Shown here: piece after piece, positions 32,728 through 44,010 of the stretch
Layout of the letters: each line of letters begins with the position of its first letter
How positions within the stretch are numbered: the first letter of the stretch is position 1
Assembly (NCBI RefSeq): GCF_001476895.1
Contig: NZ_LDTB01000026.1
Span: 1 to 64,000, forward strand
Direction of reading: 5' to 3'
DNA from: Sphingomonas endophytica
GTDB lineage: Bacteria; Pseudomonadota; Alphaproteobacteria; Sphingomonadales; Sphingomonadaceae
Length of the DNA stretch: 64,000 bases
Translations under genes and position numbers: made by a program
Notes under the pieces: generated by a model
The model's input: the letters and a program-made list of their open reading frames with translations, nothing else
Database searches by the model: none
What the model was told of the DNA's origin: nothing

Positions 32728-33147
32728 ATGCCTCGCAAGATCGATCTCGAAGCGCTGTGCCATGAAAAGGGCCTGCGGATTACCGAACAGCGCCGCGTGA
32801 TCGCGCGCGTCCTTTCCGAGGCGGAGGATCATCCCGACGTCGAGAAGGTCTATGCGCGCGCCTCGGCGATCGATCCGGGCATTTCGATCGCGACCGTCTA
32901 TCGCACCGTGCGGCTGTTCGAGGAGGCGGGCATCCTGGACCGTCACGATTTCGGCGACGGACGCGCGCGCTACGAACCCTCGCCCGAGGCGCATCACGAC
33001 CATCTGATCGATGTCGAGACCGGCAAGGTGATCGAGTTCGTCGATCCCGAACTGGAGCTGCTGCAAAAGGCGATCGCCGAGCGGCTGGGCTTCCGGCTGG
33101 TCGATCACCGCATGGAATTGTACGGCGTCGCGCTCCGCAAGGACTGA
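32728..33147 (+). CDS. Fur family metalloregulator (Fur/Mur-type)
   Basis: A 139-residue Fur family protein with the winged-helix (KGLRITEQRRVIARVL, ISIATVYRTVRLF) followed by the dimerisation domain. Metal ligands expected in the HHDHLI block (about residues 90-95) and the nearby Glu are present. There are no Cys residues at all, so the structural zinc site of Zur/PerR-type proteins is absent; this is typical of alphaproteobacterial Fur, which may act as a Mn regulator (Mur). The gene is followed 3 bases later by plsC. Confidence 0.92.
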   Translation: MPRKIDLEALCHEKGLRITEQRRVIARVLSEAEDHPDVEKVYARASAIDPGISIATVYRTVRLFEEAGILDRHDFGDGRARYEPSPEAHHDHLIDVETGKVIEFVDPELELLQKAIAERLGFRLVDHRMELYGVALRKD

Positions 33148-33150
33148 GCC

Positions 33151-33855
33151 GTGAACGCCCGCGCGGTGGGGCGGCTGGCGGCCTTGGCCGGGGCGCTCGC
33201 GCTGGCGCTGCTGCTGCATGGAGCGTGGCGGCTGGTGCGTGCGCGGTCGCCGTGGCCGCGCCGCTTCCTGGGCTGGGTCGCGTGGATCGTCGGCGCGCGG
33301 GTGCGTATCGTCGGCACGCCGCTGACCCGCGACGGGGTGCTGCTGTCCAATCATCTGAGCTGGATCGACATCCCGCTGCTGGCGGGGGCGAGCGGCGCGG
33401 CGTTCGTCGCCAAGGCCGAATTGCGCGATGCCCCGCTGGTCGGCTGGCTTTGTACGCTGAACCACACCCTGTTCGTCAAGCGCGGCGACCGGATGGGGAT
33501 CGAGGCGCAGGTCGCCGCGCTCCGCGCGCAGCTGGCCGGACCGCAGCCGGTGGGGATCTTCCCGGAGGGGACGACCGGCGACGGGCGGACGCTGCTGCCC
33601 TTCAAGGCCGGGCTGCTCGCCGCGCTCGATCCGCCGCCGCCGGGCGTGCGCGTGCAGCCGGTGCGGATCGATTACGGCGACGCCACCGACGATCTGGCCT
33701 GGGTGGGGGCCGAGCCGGGCGCGCAACACGCCATCCGGGTGTTGAACCGCGCTGGCCATTTCACCGCGACGCTGCACTTTCTGGAACCGTTCGTGCCGAG
33801 CGGCGACCGCAAGGCGATCGCCGCGACGGCGCGGGCGCGGATCGAGGCGGCGTGA
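33151..33855 (+). CDS. 1-acyl-sn-glycerol-3-phosphate acyltransferase (PlsC-like)
   Basis: A 234-residue membrane-associated acyltransferase. The catalytic HxxxxD is in SNHLSWIDIP, and the glycerol-phosphate motif is FPEGTTGDG, both typical of the PlsC superfamily. One N-terminal hydrophobic segment (residues 8-24) anchors it. The GTG start follows the fur stop by 3 bases, so these are probably one transcript. It may instead be a lyso-ornithine or similar acyltransferase, since the superfamily is broad. Confidence 0.85.
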   Translation: MNARAVGRLAALAGALALALLLHGAWRLVRARSPWPRRFLGWVAWIVGARVRIVGTPLTRDGVLLSNHLSWIDIPLLAGASGAAFVAKAELRDAPLVGWLCTLNHTLFVKRGDRMGIEAQVAALRAQLAGPQPVGIFPEGTTGDGRTLLPFKAGLLAALDPPPPGVRVQPVRIDYGDATDDLAWVGAEPGAQHAIRVLNRAGHFTATLHFLEPFVPSGDRKAIAATARARIEAA

Positions 33856-34280
33856 TGCGGCGCGTGATCGTGCTTGCCGCGCTGCTCGCCGCCGGCTGTT
33901 CGCGCGACGACAGTGCGGAGCGGCGCGCACGGCTGGGGCCGAACCCCGGTTTCGCGCAATTGATGCGGGTCGCGGATGCCGAGGCGGGTGCGCGGCGGTT
34001 CGGGCAATGCGCGGCGTGTCACTCGATCGCGGCGGGCGGGCAGGATCGCAACGGCCCGAACCTGCACGGCGTCTACGGCGCGAAGATCGGGCAGAACAGC
34101 GCGCGCTTCGGCTATACCGAGGCGTTGCAGGCGCAAGCGGGGACATGGGATGCCGCACGGCTCGACCGCTGGCTGGCCGATCCGCGTGGCATGGTGCCGG
34201 GTACCAGCATGGCCTTTCCGGGGGTGCGCGATCCGCTCGATCGCGCCGATTTGATCGCCTATCTGAAGACGCAATCGTGA
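33855..34280 (+). CDS. Cytochrome c family lipoprotein
   Basis: A 141-residue class I c-type cytochrome. The lipobox is LLAAGC (Cys 15), so it should be lipid-anchored to the envelope. The haem motif is CAACH and the axial Met is in PGTSMAF. Its start overlaps the plsC stop by one base (TGATG) and its stop overlaps the downstream acetyltransferase (GTGA). It resembles the small soluble cytochrome c552/c2 group but with an anchor. Its electron partners are not in the window. Confidence 0.88.
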   Translation: MRRVIVLAALLAAGCSRDDSAERRARLGPNPGFAQLMRVADAEAGARRFGQCAACHSIAAGGQDRNGPNLHGVYGAKIGQNSARFGYTEALQAQAGTWDAARLDRWLADPRGMVPGTSMAFPGVRDPLDRADLIAYLKTQS

Positions 34281-34732
34281 CGGCGGTGCGCGCCTATGCC
34301 GCGACCGATCGCGATGCGTGTCTGGCATTGTTCGACGGGAACGTGCCGACCTTCTTCGCCGCCAGCGAACGCGAGGATTTCGCGGCATTTCTCGACCGCG
34401 ACGCCGCCGACTGGACGTTCCAGGTGATAGAGCGCGACGGGCGCGTCGTGGCGTGTCGAGGGCATAAGGTCGCTGGCGACGGCGTGACGGCAGGGTTTTG
34501 CTGGGGGATGGTCGACCGCGCGCTGCACCGCACCGGCCTGGGCAGCGTGCTGACCGAGGCGCGGTTGCGCGCGGCGCGCGCGACGCCGGGGGTGACACAG
34601 GCGTGCCTCGACACCAGCCAGCATACGCGCGGCTTCTACGAGCGGTTCGGCTTCGTGGTCGAGGCGGTGGTGGCGGACGGTTACGGCGCGGGGCTGGACC
34701 GCCATGACATGCGGCTGCGCTGGTCAGGGTGA
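34277..34732 (+). CDS. GNAT family acetyltransferase
   Basis: A 151-residue GNAT-type protein. The acetyl-CoA loop appears as HRTGLGSVL, and the C-terminal HTRGFYERFGFV is the standard GNAT ending. The GTG start overlaps the cytochrome stop (GTGA), so it is translated with it. The substrate is unknown. Confidence 0.8.
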   Translation: MTAVRAYAATDRDACLALFDGNVPTFFAASEREDFAAFLDRDAADWTFQVIERDGRVVACRGHKVAGDGVTAGFCWGMVDRALHRTGLGSVLTEARLRAARATPGVTQACLDTSQHTRGFYERFGFVVEAVVADGYGAGLDRHDMRLRWSG

Positions 34733-34756
34733 CGCGTTTCCGCTAAGGGCGCCCGC

Positions 34757-36091
34757 ATGTCCGCAGCGCCCAAGACTCCCCCGAAGACCTTTCACGTCAA
34801 GTCGTTCGGTTGCCAGATGAACGTCTATGACGGTGAGCGGATGGCCGAATTGATGGCTGCCGAGGGGATGGTCGCGACCGACGACGCCAATGCCGCCGAT
34901 CTGGTCGTGCTCAACACCTGCCACATCCGCGAGAAGGCGACCGAGAAGGTCTATTCGGACATCGGGCGCGTGCGGAAGGTGGCGGGCGCGGAAGGGCGTG
35001 CGCCGATGATCGCGGTCGCGGGCTGCGTCGCGCAGGCCGAGGGCGAGGAGATCGTGCGCCGCGCCAAGGTGGACGTGGTGGTCGGCCCGCAGGCGTATCA
35101 CAACCTGCCGAAACTGGTCGCGGCGGCGGCGAAGGGCGAGGCGGCGCTCGACACCGACATGCCGCTGGCGTCGAAGTTCGGCGCCCTCCCCGCGCGCCGC
35201 AACGTCGCGCCGGGCGCGTTCCTGACCGTGCAGGAAGGGTGCGACAAGTTCTGCACCTATTGCGTGGTGCCGTACACGCGCGGCGCGGAGATCAGCCGCC
35301 CGTTCGCGGCGATCGTCGACGAGGCGAAGGCGCTGGTCGATGCCGGCGCGCGCGAGATCACGCTGCTGGGGCAGAACGTCAACGCGTGGAGCGACGGCGA
35401 CGGGCGGGGGCTGCACGACCTGATCCGCGCGCTGGACCGCGTGCCCGGACTGGCGCGGATCCGCTATACGACCAGCCATCCCAATGACATGGCGCAGGGG
35501 TTGATCGACGCGCATCGCGATGTCGAAAGCCTGATGCCGTTCCTCCATCTGCCGGTGCAGGCCGGAAGCGATCGCGTGCTGCGCGCGATGAACCGCCAGC
35601 ACACGCGCAACGGCTATCTGCGGCTACTCGACCGGATGCGCGCGGCGCGCCCCGATATCGCGCTGTCGGGCGATTTCATCGTCGGCTTCCCCGGCGAGAC
35701 CGAGGCGGAGTTCGCCGAGACGCTGAGCCTGGTCGATGCGGTCGGCTATGCGCAGGCGTACAGCTTCAAATATTCGCCGCGCCCCGGCACCCCGGCGGCG
35801 ACGCTGGGCGAACAGGTCGCGGCGGAGGTGATGGACGAACGGTTGCAGCGGTTGCAGGCCGCGCTCCAGCGCGATCAGGCGGCGTTCAATGCCGCCTCGG
35901 TCGGGCGGACCTGCCGCGTGCTGATCGAGCGCAAGGGCAAGCGCGACGGGCAATGGCTGGGCAAGTCGCCGTGGCTGCAATCGGTGCATGTCGTCGGGCC
36001 GCACGCGATCGGCGACATGCTGGACGTGACGCTGGTGGAGGCCGGGCCGCTGTCGCTGACGGGTGAGGTACGGGCGCTGGCGGCGGCGTGA
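34757..36091 (+). CDS. miaB: tRNA-2-methylthio-N6-dimethylallyladenosine synthase
   Basis: A 444-residue radical-SAM methylthiotransferase acting on A37 of tRNAs. The first [4Fe-4S] cluster uses the Cys in [15 protein letters not shown] and [10 protein letters not shown]; the radical-SAM cluster uses [18 protein letters not shown] domain forms the last 70 or so residues. It needs Fe-S clusters from the suf/nfu genes. It begins the miaB-phoH-ybeY-corC order found in many alphaproteobacteria. Confidence 0.96.
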   Translation: MSAAPKTPPKTFHVKSFGCQMNVYDGERMAELMAAEGMVATDDANAADLVVLNTCHIREKATEKVYSDIGRVRKVAGAEGRAPMIAVAGCVAQAEGEEIVRRAKVDVVVGPQAYHNLPKLVAAAAKGEAALDTDMPLASKFGALPARRNVAPGAFLTVQEGCDKFCTYCVVPYTRGAEISRPFAAIVDEAKALVDAGAREITLLGQNVNAWSDGDGRGLHDLIRALDRVPGLARIRYTTSHPNDMAQGLIDAHRDVESLMPFLHLPVQAGSDRVLRAMNRQHTRNGYLRLLDRMRAARPDIALSGDFIVGFPGETEAEFAETLSLVDAVGYAQAYSFKYSPRPGTPAATLGEQVAAEVMDERLQRLQAALQRDQAAFNAASVGRTCRVLIERKGKRDGQWLGKSPWLQSVHVVGPHAIGDMLDVTLVEAGPLSLTGEVRALAAA

Positions 36092-36096
36092 CCCTT

Positions 36097-36225
36097 AACC
36101 TCCCCTGCAAGGGGAGGTGGCAGCGCGCAGCGCTGACGGAGGGGTCTTGAGGCTCGTAGCGTCACCGCGCGCGACTACCCCTCCACCACCCTGCGGGTGG
36201 TCCCCCTCCCCTTTCAGGGGAGGTT
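36097..36225. repeat. Intergenic palindromic repeat, AACCTCCCCT family
   Basis: Three hairpins in a row: ACCTCCCCT-GCA-AGGGGAGGT (36098-36118), ACCACCC-TGC-GGGTGGT near 36185-36201, and CCTCCCCT-TTC-AGGGGAGG (36205-36223). The outer two are inverse-compatible with each other. The element follows the miaB stop directly and could act as its transcription end. This sequence type is a frequent intergenic repeat in sphingomonads by general pattern. The remaining 133 bases before phoH hold its leader. Confidence 0.9.
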
Positions 36226-36358
36226 TTCGAGATTTCGCCTTTCCGCCACCTTCAACCCCTGCCACACTCGCCGCGATGCCATTGTGCCGTCACGCGCCGC
36301 CCCTATCTCGCCCTTGTGGCGATCGTCGCCGCGCGTTGCCCATCGCCACAGGAGCCGC

Positions 36359-37354
36359 ATGAGCCGTAAACCCGTCCCCGCCCACGCTGGCGAGCGTTCG
36401 CGCGCCGAGGTCGTCTTCGATCGCCCGCAACTGCTGAGCCGCCTGTTCGGGCAATACGATCAGCATCTGGTGGCGCTGGAGAACCGGCTGGGCGTATATA
36501 TCACTGCGCGCGGCAACCGCGTCGGGCTGGAGGGTACCGCCGAGCAGGTGGCGCTGGCGCGCGACGTGCTCCACGACCTGTATGCGCGAATCCAGCGCGG
36601 CGAGGAGGTCGATACCGGTCTGGTCGACGCCTCGATCGCGATGGCGGCGGAGCCGGTGCTGGACGGCATCATCTCGACCGAGCGCAGCGCCGCGCCATCG
36701 GTGATGATCCGCACGCGCAAGAAGACGATCGTCCCGCGCACGCCCGCGCAGGCGCATTACATGCGCGAGCTGACGACGCACGACATGATCTTCGCGCTGG
36801 GGCCGGCGGGGACCGGCAAGACCTATATCGCGGTCGCGCAGGCGGTCGCGCAGCTGATCGCGGGCAGCGTGCAGCGGCTGATCCTGTCGCGCCCGGCGGT
36901 GGAGGCGGGCGAGCGCCTCGGCTTCCTGCCCGGCGACATGAAGGAGAAGGTCGATCCGTACCTGCGCCCGCTCTACGACGCGCTGTACGACTGCCTGCCC
37001 GCCGAGCAGGTCGAGCGGCGGATCGCGTCGGGCGAGATCGAGATCGCGCCGATCGCCTTCATGCGCGGCCGGACGCTGGGCGACGCGTTCGTGATCCTCG
37101 ACGAGGCGCAGAACACCACGCCCGCGCAGATGAAGATGTTCCTCACCCGCTTTGGCCAGAACAGCCGGATGGTGATCTGCGGCGATCCGAACCAGACCGA
37201 CTTGCCCGGCGGTGTCGGCGCCAGCGGCCTGGCCGATGCCACGACGCGGCTGGAGGGCGTGGAGGGCATCTCGCTCTGCCGCTTCACCGCCGCCGACGTC
37301 GTGCGTCATCCGATTGTCGGGCGGATCGTGGAGGCGTATGAGGGGGTGGCATGA
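36359..37354 (+). CDS. ybeZ: PhoH-like ATPase (YbeZ)
   Basis: A 331-residue PhoH-family P-loop ATPase. Walker A is GPAGTGKTYI, Walker B ILDEAQNTTPAQM, and a small KH-like N-terminal part precedes the ATPase domain. YbeZ acts with YbeY in ribosome/rRNA quality control. The ATG at 36359 (MSRKPVPAHAGE) is preceded by CAGGAG. The stop overlaps the start of the antitoxin-like gene (37351) by four bases. Confidence 0.93.
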   Translation: MSRKPVPAHAGERSRAEVVFDRPQLLSRLFGQYDQHLVALENRLGVYITARGNRVGLEGTAEQVALARDVLHDLYARIQRGEEVDTGLVDASIAMAAEPVLDGIISTERSAAPSVMIRTRKKTIVPRTPAQAHYMRELTTHDMIFALGPAGTGKTYIAVAQAVAQLIAGSVQRLILSRPAVEAGERLGFLPGDMKEKVDPYLRPLYDALYDCLPAEQVERRIASGEIEIAPIAFMRGRTLGDAFVILDEAQNTTPAQMKMFLTRFGQNSRMVICGDPNQTDLPGGVGASGLADATTRLEGVEGISLCRFTAADVVRHPIVGRIVEAYEGVA

Positions 37355-37638
37355 ACGCCATCCCGCCCCCGCCGACCCGCGCCGAGGAAGAGGCGTTGTC
37401 GCACCCGTTCCTGATCGAGGATGAAGCGGTGGTAAGAATGATCGCCCGCCTCGCGGATGAGCGCGGCACGGCGATGCACGACATCGTCGCGCTGGCGATC
37501 GGCGACTATTACAAGCGCCATGCGAATGGCCGCCCGGCGCCGGAGTGGTTGCAACGGTTCTGGCGTGAGCATCCGCTACCGCTTCCGACCGGATTGAAGG
37601 CGGACAAGGCATTCTACGACTCGCTGAACGACGAATGA
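37351..37638 (+). CDS. VapB-like antitoxin (putative)
   Basis: A 95-residue protein with an N-terminal Pro-rich stretch, then residues 18-55 (FLIEDEAVVRMIARLADERG...) that fit the RHH-like DNA-binding segment of VapB-type antitoxins, and a basic tail. Its ATG overlaps the phoH stop (ATGA), and the PIN-domain gene follows 4 bases later. The pair order antitoxin-toxin is standard. Identity rests mainly on its neighbour. Confidence 0.7.
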   Translation: MNAIPPPPTRAEEEALSHPFLIEDEAVVRMIARLADERGTAMHDIVALAIGDYYKRHANGRPAPEWLQRFWREHPLPLPTGLKADKAFYDSLNDE

Positions 37639-37642
37639 GCGC

Positions 37643-38053
37643 GTGACCCTGTTTGTGGATGCATCGGCGATCGTCGCGATGATCGCGCGTGAGCCAGAGG
37701 CGGTGCCCTTCGCCGAGCGGCTTGGTCATTCCGATGCGAAGCACACGTCGCCGATCGCGATCTGGGAGGCGGTCCGCGCGGTCGTCCGCGTGCGCGGCGT
37801 TGACCTGATCGAAGCCCGCGATCTGGTCGCGACATTCCTGCGCGATGCGGGCGTCGAGGTGATGCCGATCGGCGCGACGCACGGCGAACTCGCGCTTGAT
37901 GCCTATGCGGCGTTCGGCAAAGGCCGCCATGCGGCCGCACTGAACATGGGGGATTGCTTCGCCTATGCCCGTGCCAAAGCGAGCAGGGCGAGCATCCTTT
38001 TCAAGGGTAACGATTTCGCCCGTACAGACCTGACAGACGGAACGCTCGAATGA
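37643..38053 (+). CDS. PIN-domain RNase, VapC-type toxin
   Basis: A 136-residue PIN domain. Acidic active-site residues are in FVDASAI (D5), IWEAVR (Glu) and GDCFAYA (Asp), followed by FKGNDFARTDL, the late Asp block typical of VapC. The start is GTG with only the antitoxin stop 4 bases before. The stop overlaps the ybeY start (ATGA), so this putative toxin sits in the conserved phoH-ybeY transcript. Confidence 0.88.
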   Translation: MTLFVDASAIVAMIAREPEAVPFAERLGHSDAKHTSPIAIWEAVRAVVRVRGVDLIEARDLVATFLRDAGVEVMPIGATHGELALDAYAAFGKGRHAAALNMGDCFAYARAKASRASILFKGNDFARTDLTDGTLE

Positions 38054-38559
38054 TCCACATCGAACTGACCCGCGAAGACCCGTGGCCCGACGCCGACTGG
38101 GACGCGCGCGCGCTGGCCGCCGCGCGCGCGGCGATCGCGAAGACGCCGTACGGCGATCTGTTGACCACGCGCGCGCATGTCGAGATCAGCGTGCGGCTGG
38201 CGACCGATGAGGAGGTGCGGACGCTCAACCACCAGTATCGCGACAAGGACAAGCCGACCAACGTGCTGTCCTTCCCGATGGTGCAGGCCGACCTGATCGA
38301 TTCCGTGACGCAGAACAGCGACGACGGCGAGGTGCTGCTCGGCGATATCGTGCTGGCGCATGGCGTGTGCGAACGTGAGGCGGCGGAGCGGAACATTCCG
38401 GCGGCGGATCATTTCTCGCATCTGGTGGTGCATGGCTGCCTCCATCTGCTAGGCTATGACCATATGACCGACGACGAGGGCGACGCGATGGAGCAGATCG
38501 AGCGCGACGCCCTGGCCGATCTGGGCATCGCCGACCCCTACCTGATTCGCGAGGATTGA
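38050..38559 (+). CDS. ybeY: Endoribonuclease YbeY (rRNA maturation)
   Basis: A 169-residue zinc RNase of UPF0054. The diagnostic motif HGCLHLLGYDH is present with its three histidines (about residues 130-140). It processes 16S rRNA 3' ends and takes part in ribosome quality control. Its start overlaps the VapC-like stop by four bases, and its last codon region overlaps a possible TTG start of corC. Confidence 0.95.
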   Translation: MIHIELTREDPWPDADWDARALAAARAAIAKTPYGDLLTTRAHVEISVRLATDEEVRTLNHQYRDKDKPTNVLSFPMVQADLIDSVTQNSDDGEVLLGDIVLAHGVCEREAAERNIPAADHFSHLVVHGCLHLLGYDHMTDDEGDAMEQIERDALADLGIADPYLIRED

Positions 38560-38570
38560 ACCCAACGGCC

Positions 38571-39485
<915 letters not shown>

Positions 39486-39576
39486 GCGACTTCGGCTGAT
39501 CGTCGCAATCGATCATACCGTTCGCGATTTCACGTTTTTCCGATCACTCTCGCTCCATTACTATCCGCGTCATTGA

Positions 39577-41868
<2,292 letters not shown>

Positions 41869-42002
41869 TCGATCGGGTATCAATCGGTTATTGAATTGGG
41901 ATGGACCGGACGGTCGCCACTTGGCGCCCCTCCCGGTTCCTCCCTCCCGTTACCGGCAGAGGAAGTCCTTCGGGTCGCCGAATGGCTGACTTGGCCGGGG
42001 TC

Positions 42003-42025
42003 GCCGGTGTGCCCCCCACACCGGC
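42003..42025. terminator. Hairpin after katG, possible terminator
   Basis: A perfect 9-base stem (GCCGGTGTG/CACACCGGC) with a five-C loop lies 135 bases after the katG stop and 76 bases before the sugar dehydrogenase start. No T tract follows on either strand, so it may be a processing hairpin or a rho-independent site of weak strength. Confidence 0.35.
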
Positions 42026-42100
42026 GGCCGATTCCTCCCGACCGCGTCGATTTCACGATCGCGGTGGCGCGATCGGCGCCGTGCCCCTACATCGTCGGTC

Positions 42101-43429
42101 ATGCGCAAACATGTCCTCGCCGTCATCGGCCTGCTCGTCCTGCTCGGCGTCGCGATCTTCGCCTATCTGGCGTGGCCCGATACCGCGCGACTGGACGTGG
42201 CCGCGGTCAGCGGTACGCGCCCCGCCATCACCCAGCCGCGCGATCAGGTGATCCCGACCGTCGAAACCGCCGATCCGATCGGCTGGAAGGCGGGCGAGAC
42301 GCCGGTCGCGGCCCCCGGGCTGAAGGTGGCGGCGTTCGCCGACGGGCTGGAGCATCCGCGCTGGCTGTACCGGCTGCCCAATGGCGACGTGCTGGTCGCC
42401 GAAACCAACTCGCCCCCGCGCGAGGGCGGCGGCATCAAGGGCTGGGTCATGCGCCACCTGTTGGGCAAGGTCGGCGCGGGCGTGCCGTCCGCCAACCGCA
42501 TCACGTTGCTGCGCGATGCCGATGGCGACGGCGTGGCGGAGCTGAAGACCCCGTTCATGACCGGGCTGAACTCGCCGTCGGGCATGGCGCTGCTGAACGG
42601 ACAGCTTTACGTCGCCAATACCGACTCGCTGGTGCGCGTACCGTATCGCGATGGCGAGACGAAGATCACCGCGACACCCGAGACGGTCGTGACCTACCCG
42701 GGCGGCGGCAACCATTGGTCGCGCAACGTGATCGTCGCCGAGGACGGCAAGACGCTCTACCTGTCGGTCGGATCGGCGTCGAATATCGCCGAGAACGGGC
42801 TGGATGCCGAGCACGACCGCGCCGCGATCCTGCAGGTGTTCCCCGACCAGAAGAAGTATCGCGTCTTCGCCTCGGGCATCCGCAACGCCAATGGCATGGC
42901 GCTGGTCCCCGGCACCAACCGGCTGTGGACCGTCGTCAACGAACGCGACATGCTCGGCTCGGATCTGGTCCCCGATTACATGAGCGCGATCGAACTGGGC
43001 GATAATTTCGGCTGGCCCTGGTATTATTGGGGCGGGTATCCGGACGTGCGGGTGCAACCGAAGAACCAGGAACTGCAGCAATATGTGAAGCGCCCGGATT
43101 ATGCGCTGGGGCCGCATGTCGCCGCATTGGGGCTGACCTTCGCGGCCGACGCCAAACTGGGCGCGAACTTCGCGCGCGGCGCCTTCGTCGGCGAGCACGG
43201 ATCGTGGAATCGCAAGCCGCTGTCGGGTTACAAGGTGGTGTACGTCCCCTTCAATGCCGAGGGCTGGCCGGAGAAGGGCGTCAAGCCGGTCGATGTGCTG
43301 ACCGGCTTCCTCAACAAGGATGAGGAAGCGCATGGGCGGCCGGTGGCGGTCATCACCGACAAGACCGGCGGACTGCTGGTGGCGGATGACGTGGGCAATA
43401 TGGTGTGGCGGGTCAGCGCGGCAAAGTGA
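42101..43429 (+). CDS. PQQ-dependent sugar dehydrogenase, sorbosone dehydrogenase-like
   Basis: A 442-residue protein with an N-terminal signal anchor (residues 5-24, VLAVIGLLVLLGVAIFAYLA) and a six-bladed propeller. Blocks such as GLEHPRWLYRLPNGDVLVAE, NHWSRNVI, SGIRNANGMAL and FVGEHGSWNRKPLSG match the L-sorbosone/soluble aldose dehydrogenase family that uses pyrroloquinoline quinone in the periplasm. No PQQ synthesis genes are in the window. The natural sugar is unknown. The 232 bases upstream contain the hairpin at 42003. Confidence 0.88.
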   Translation: MRKHVLAVIGLLVLLGVAIFAYLAWPDTARLDVAAVSGTRPAITQPRDQVIPTVETADPIGWKAGETPVAAPGLKVAAFADGLEHPRWLYRLPNGDVLVAETNSPPREGGGIKGWVMRHLLGKVGAGVPSANRITLLRDADGDGVAELKTPFMTGLNSPSGMALLNGQLYVANTDSLVRVPYRDGETKITATPETVVTYPGGGNHWSRNVIVAEDGKTLYLSVGSASNIAENGLDAEHDRAAILQVFPDQKKYRVFASGIRNANGMALVPGTNRLWTVVNERDMLGSDLVPDYMSAIELGDNFGWPWYYWGGYPDVRVQPKNQELQQYVKRPDYALGPHVAALGLTFAADAKLGANFARGAFVGEHGSWNRKPLSGYKVVYVPFNAEGWPEKGVKPVDVLTGFLNKDEEAHGRPVAVITDKTGGLLVADDVGNMVWRVSAAK

Positions 43430-43463
43430 CGTCGCCGCGTCGATCGTCGCGTCGCCTCTCGAT

Positions 43464-43563
43464 CGTCACCCCGGCGCTGGCCGGGGGTCGCTCTCTGCCT
43501 ACCATTACCGGCCTTGGCAGCCGTGTCGCCATGGATCCCGGCCGTCGCCGGGATGACGGGTCA
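43464..43563. repeat. Palindromic intergenic repeat, GTCACCCCGGCG family
   Basis: Left arm CGTCACCCCGGCGCTGGCCG and right arm ATGGATCCCGGCCGTCGCCG (continuing GGATGACGGG) are inverse copies separated by about 40 bases. It occupies most of the gap between the sugar dehydrogenase and the convergent PHA-system gene. Confidence 0.88.
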
Positions 43564-43588
43564 AGATACCCGAGGGCGCCCCTTCAAC

Positions 43589-43891
43589 TCACGCCAGCAG
43601 CTTGGGTCCGTCCTTCTGGAGTTTCGCACGGAGCTGCTCGGCGAACATGCCCAACAGGCCCGGCAGGACGAACACGCCGTGCACGTTGCGCTCGGTCACG
43701 TCCAGCTGCACCGCGACACGCTGTCCCATGCCTTCGACGACGAAGTGCAGCGTGTCGCCGTCCCAGCGATGCTCGCTGACATGGCCGCCAGGAATATAGC
43801 CGGCGAGCTTGTCGAAGCCGCCCTCGATCCGCGTCTTCGCGCCCGCGATGCCGAGCTGATGCGGCAGGTCCACTTCGATCGGCGTGCTCAT
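43589..43891 (-). CDS. Polyhydroxyalkanoic acid system family protein
   Basis: A 100-residue protein that begins MSTPIEVDLPHQLG and resembles the small PHA-system family (PF09650) by the conserved N-terminal DLPHxLG, the central FVVEGMGQRVAVQLDVTE and the C-terminal LRAKLQKDG. Function is unclear; some members sit in PHA clusters, which are absent here. The start ATG at 43891 is chosen for the family-like N-terminus. It is divergent from lnt. Confidence 0.75.
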   Translation of the reverse strand: MSTPIEVDLPHQLGIAGAKTRIEGGFDKLAGYIPGGHVSEHRWDGDTLHFVVEGMGQRVAVQLDVTERNVHGVFVLPGLLGMFAEQLRAKLQKDGPKLLA

Positions 43892-43999
43892 GCGGCGGTT
43901 CCGGGAAAAGGATGTGTCATGGCGCGATAATACGCCTCGCAACCGTCATCGTCACGCCCTACCTGACGGTCCGGCTTGCGATGGCGCGCGCGGCGTCGC

Positions 44000-44005
44000 A
44001 GGAGG
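44000..44005 (+). promoter_or_regulatory. Ribosome binding site that fixes the lnt start
   Basis: A consensus AGGAGG ends 5 bases before the ATG at 44011. An open frame begins 99 bases earlier, but no ribosome site precedes that start, so 44011 is preferred. Confidence 0.75.
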
Positions 44006-44010
44006 CCGTC

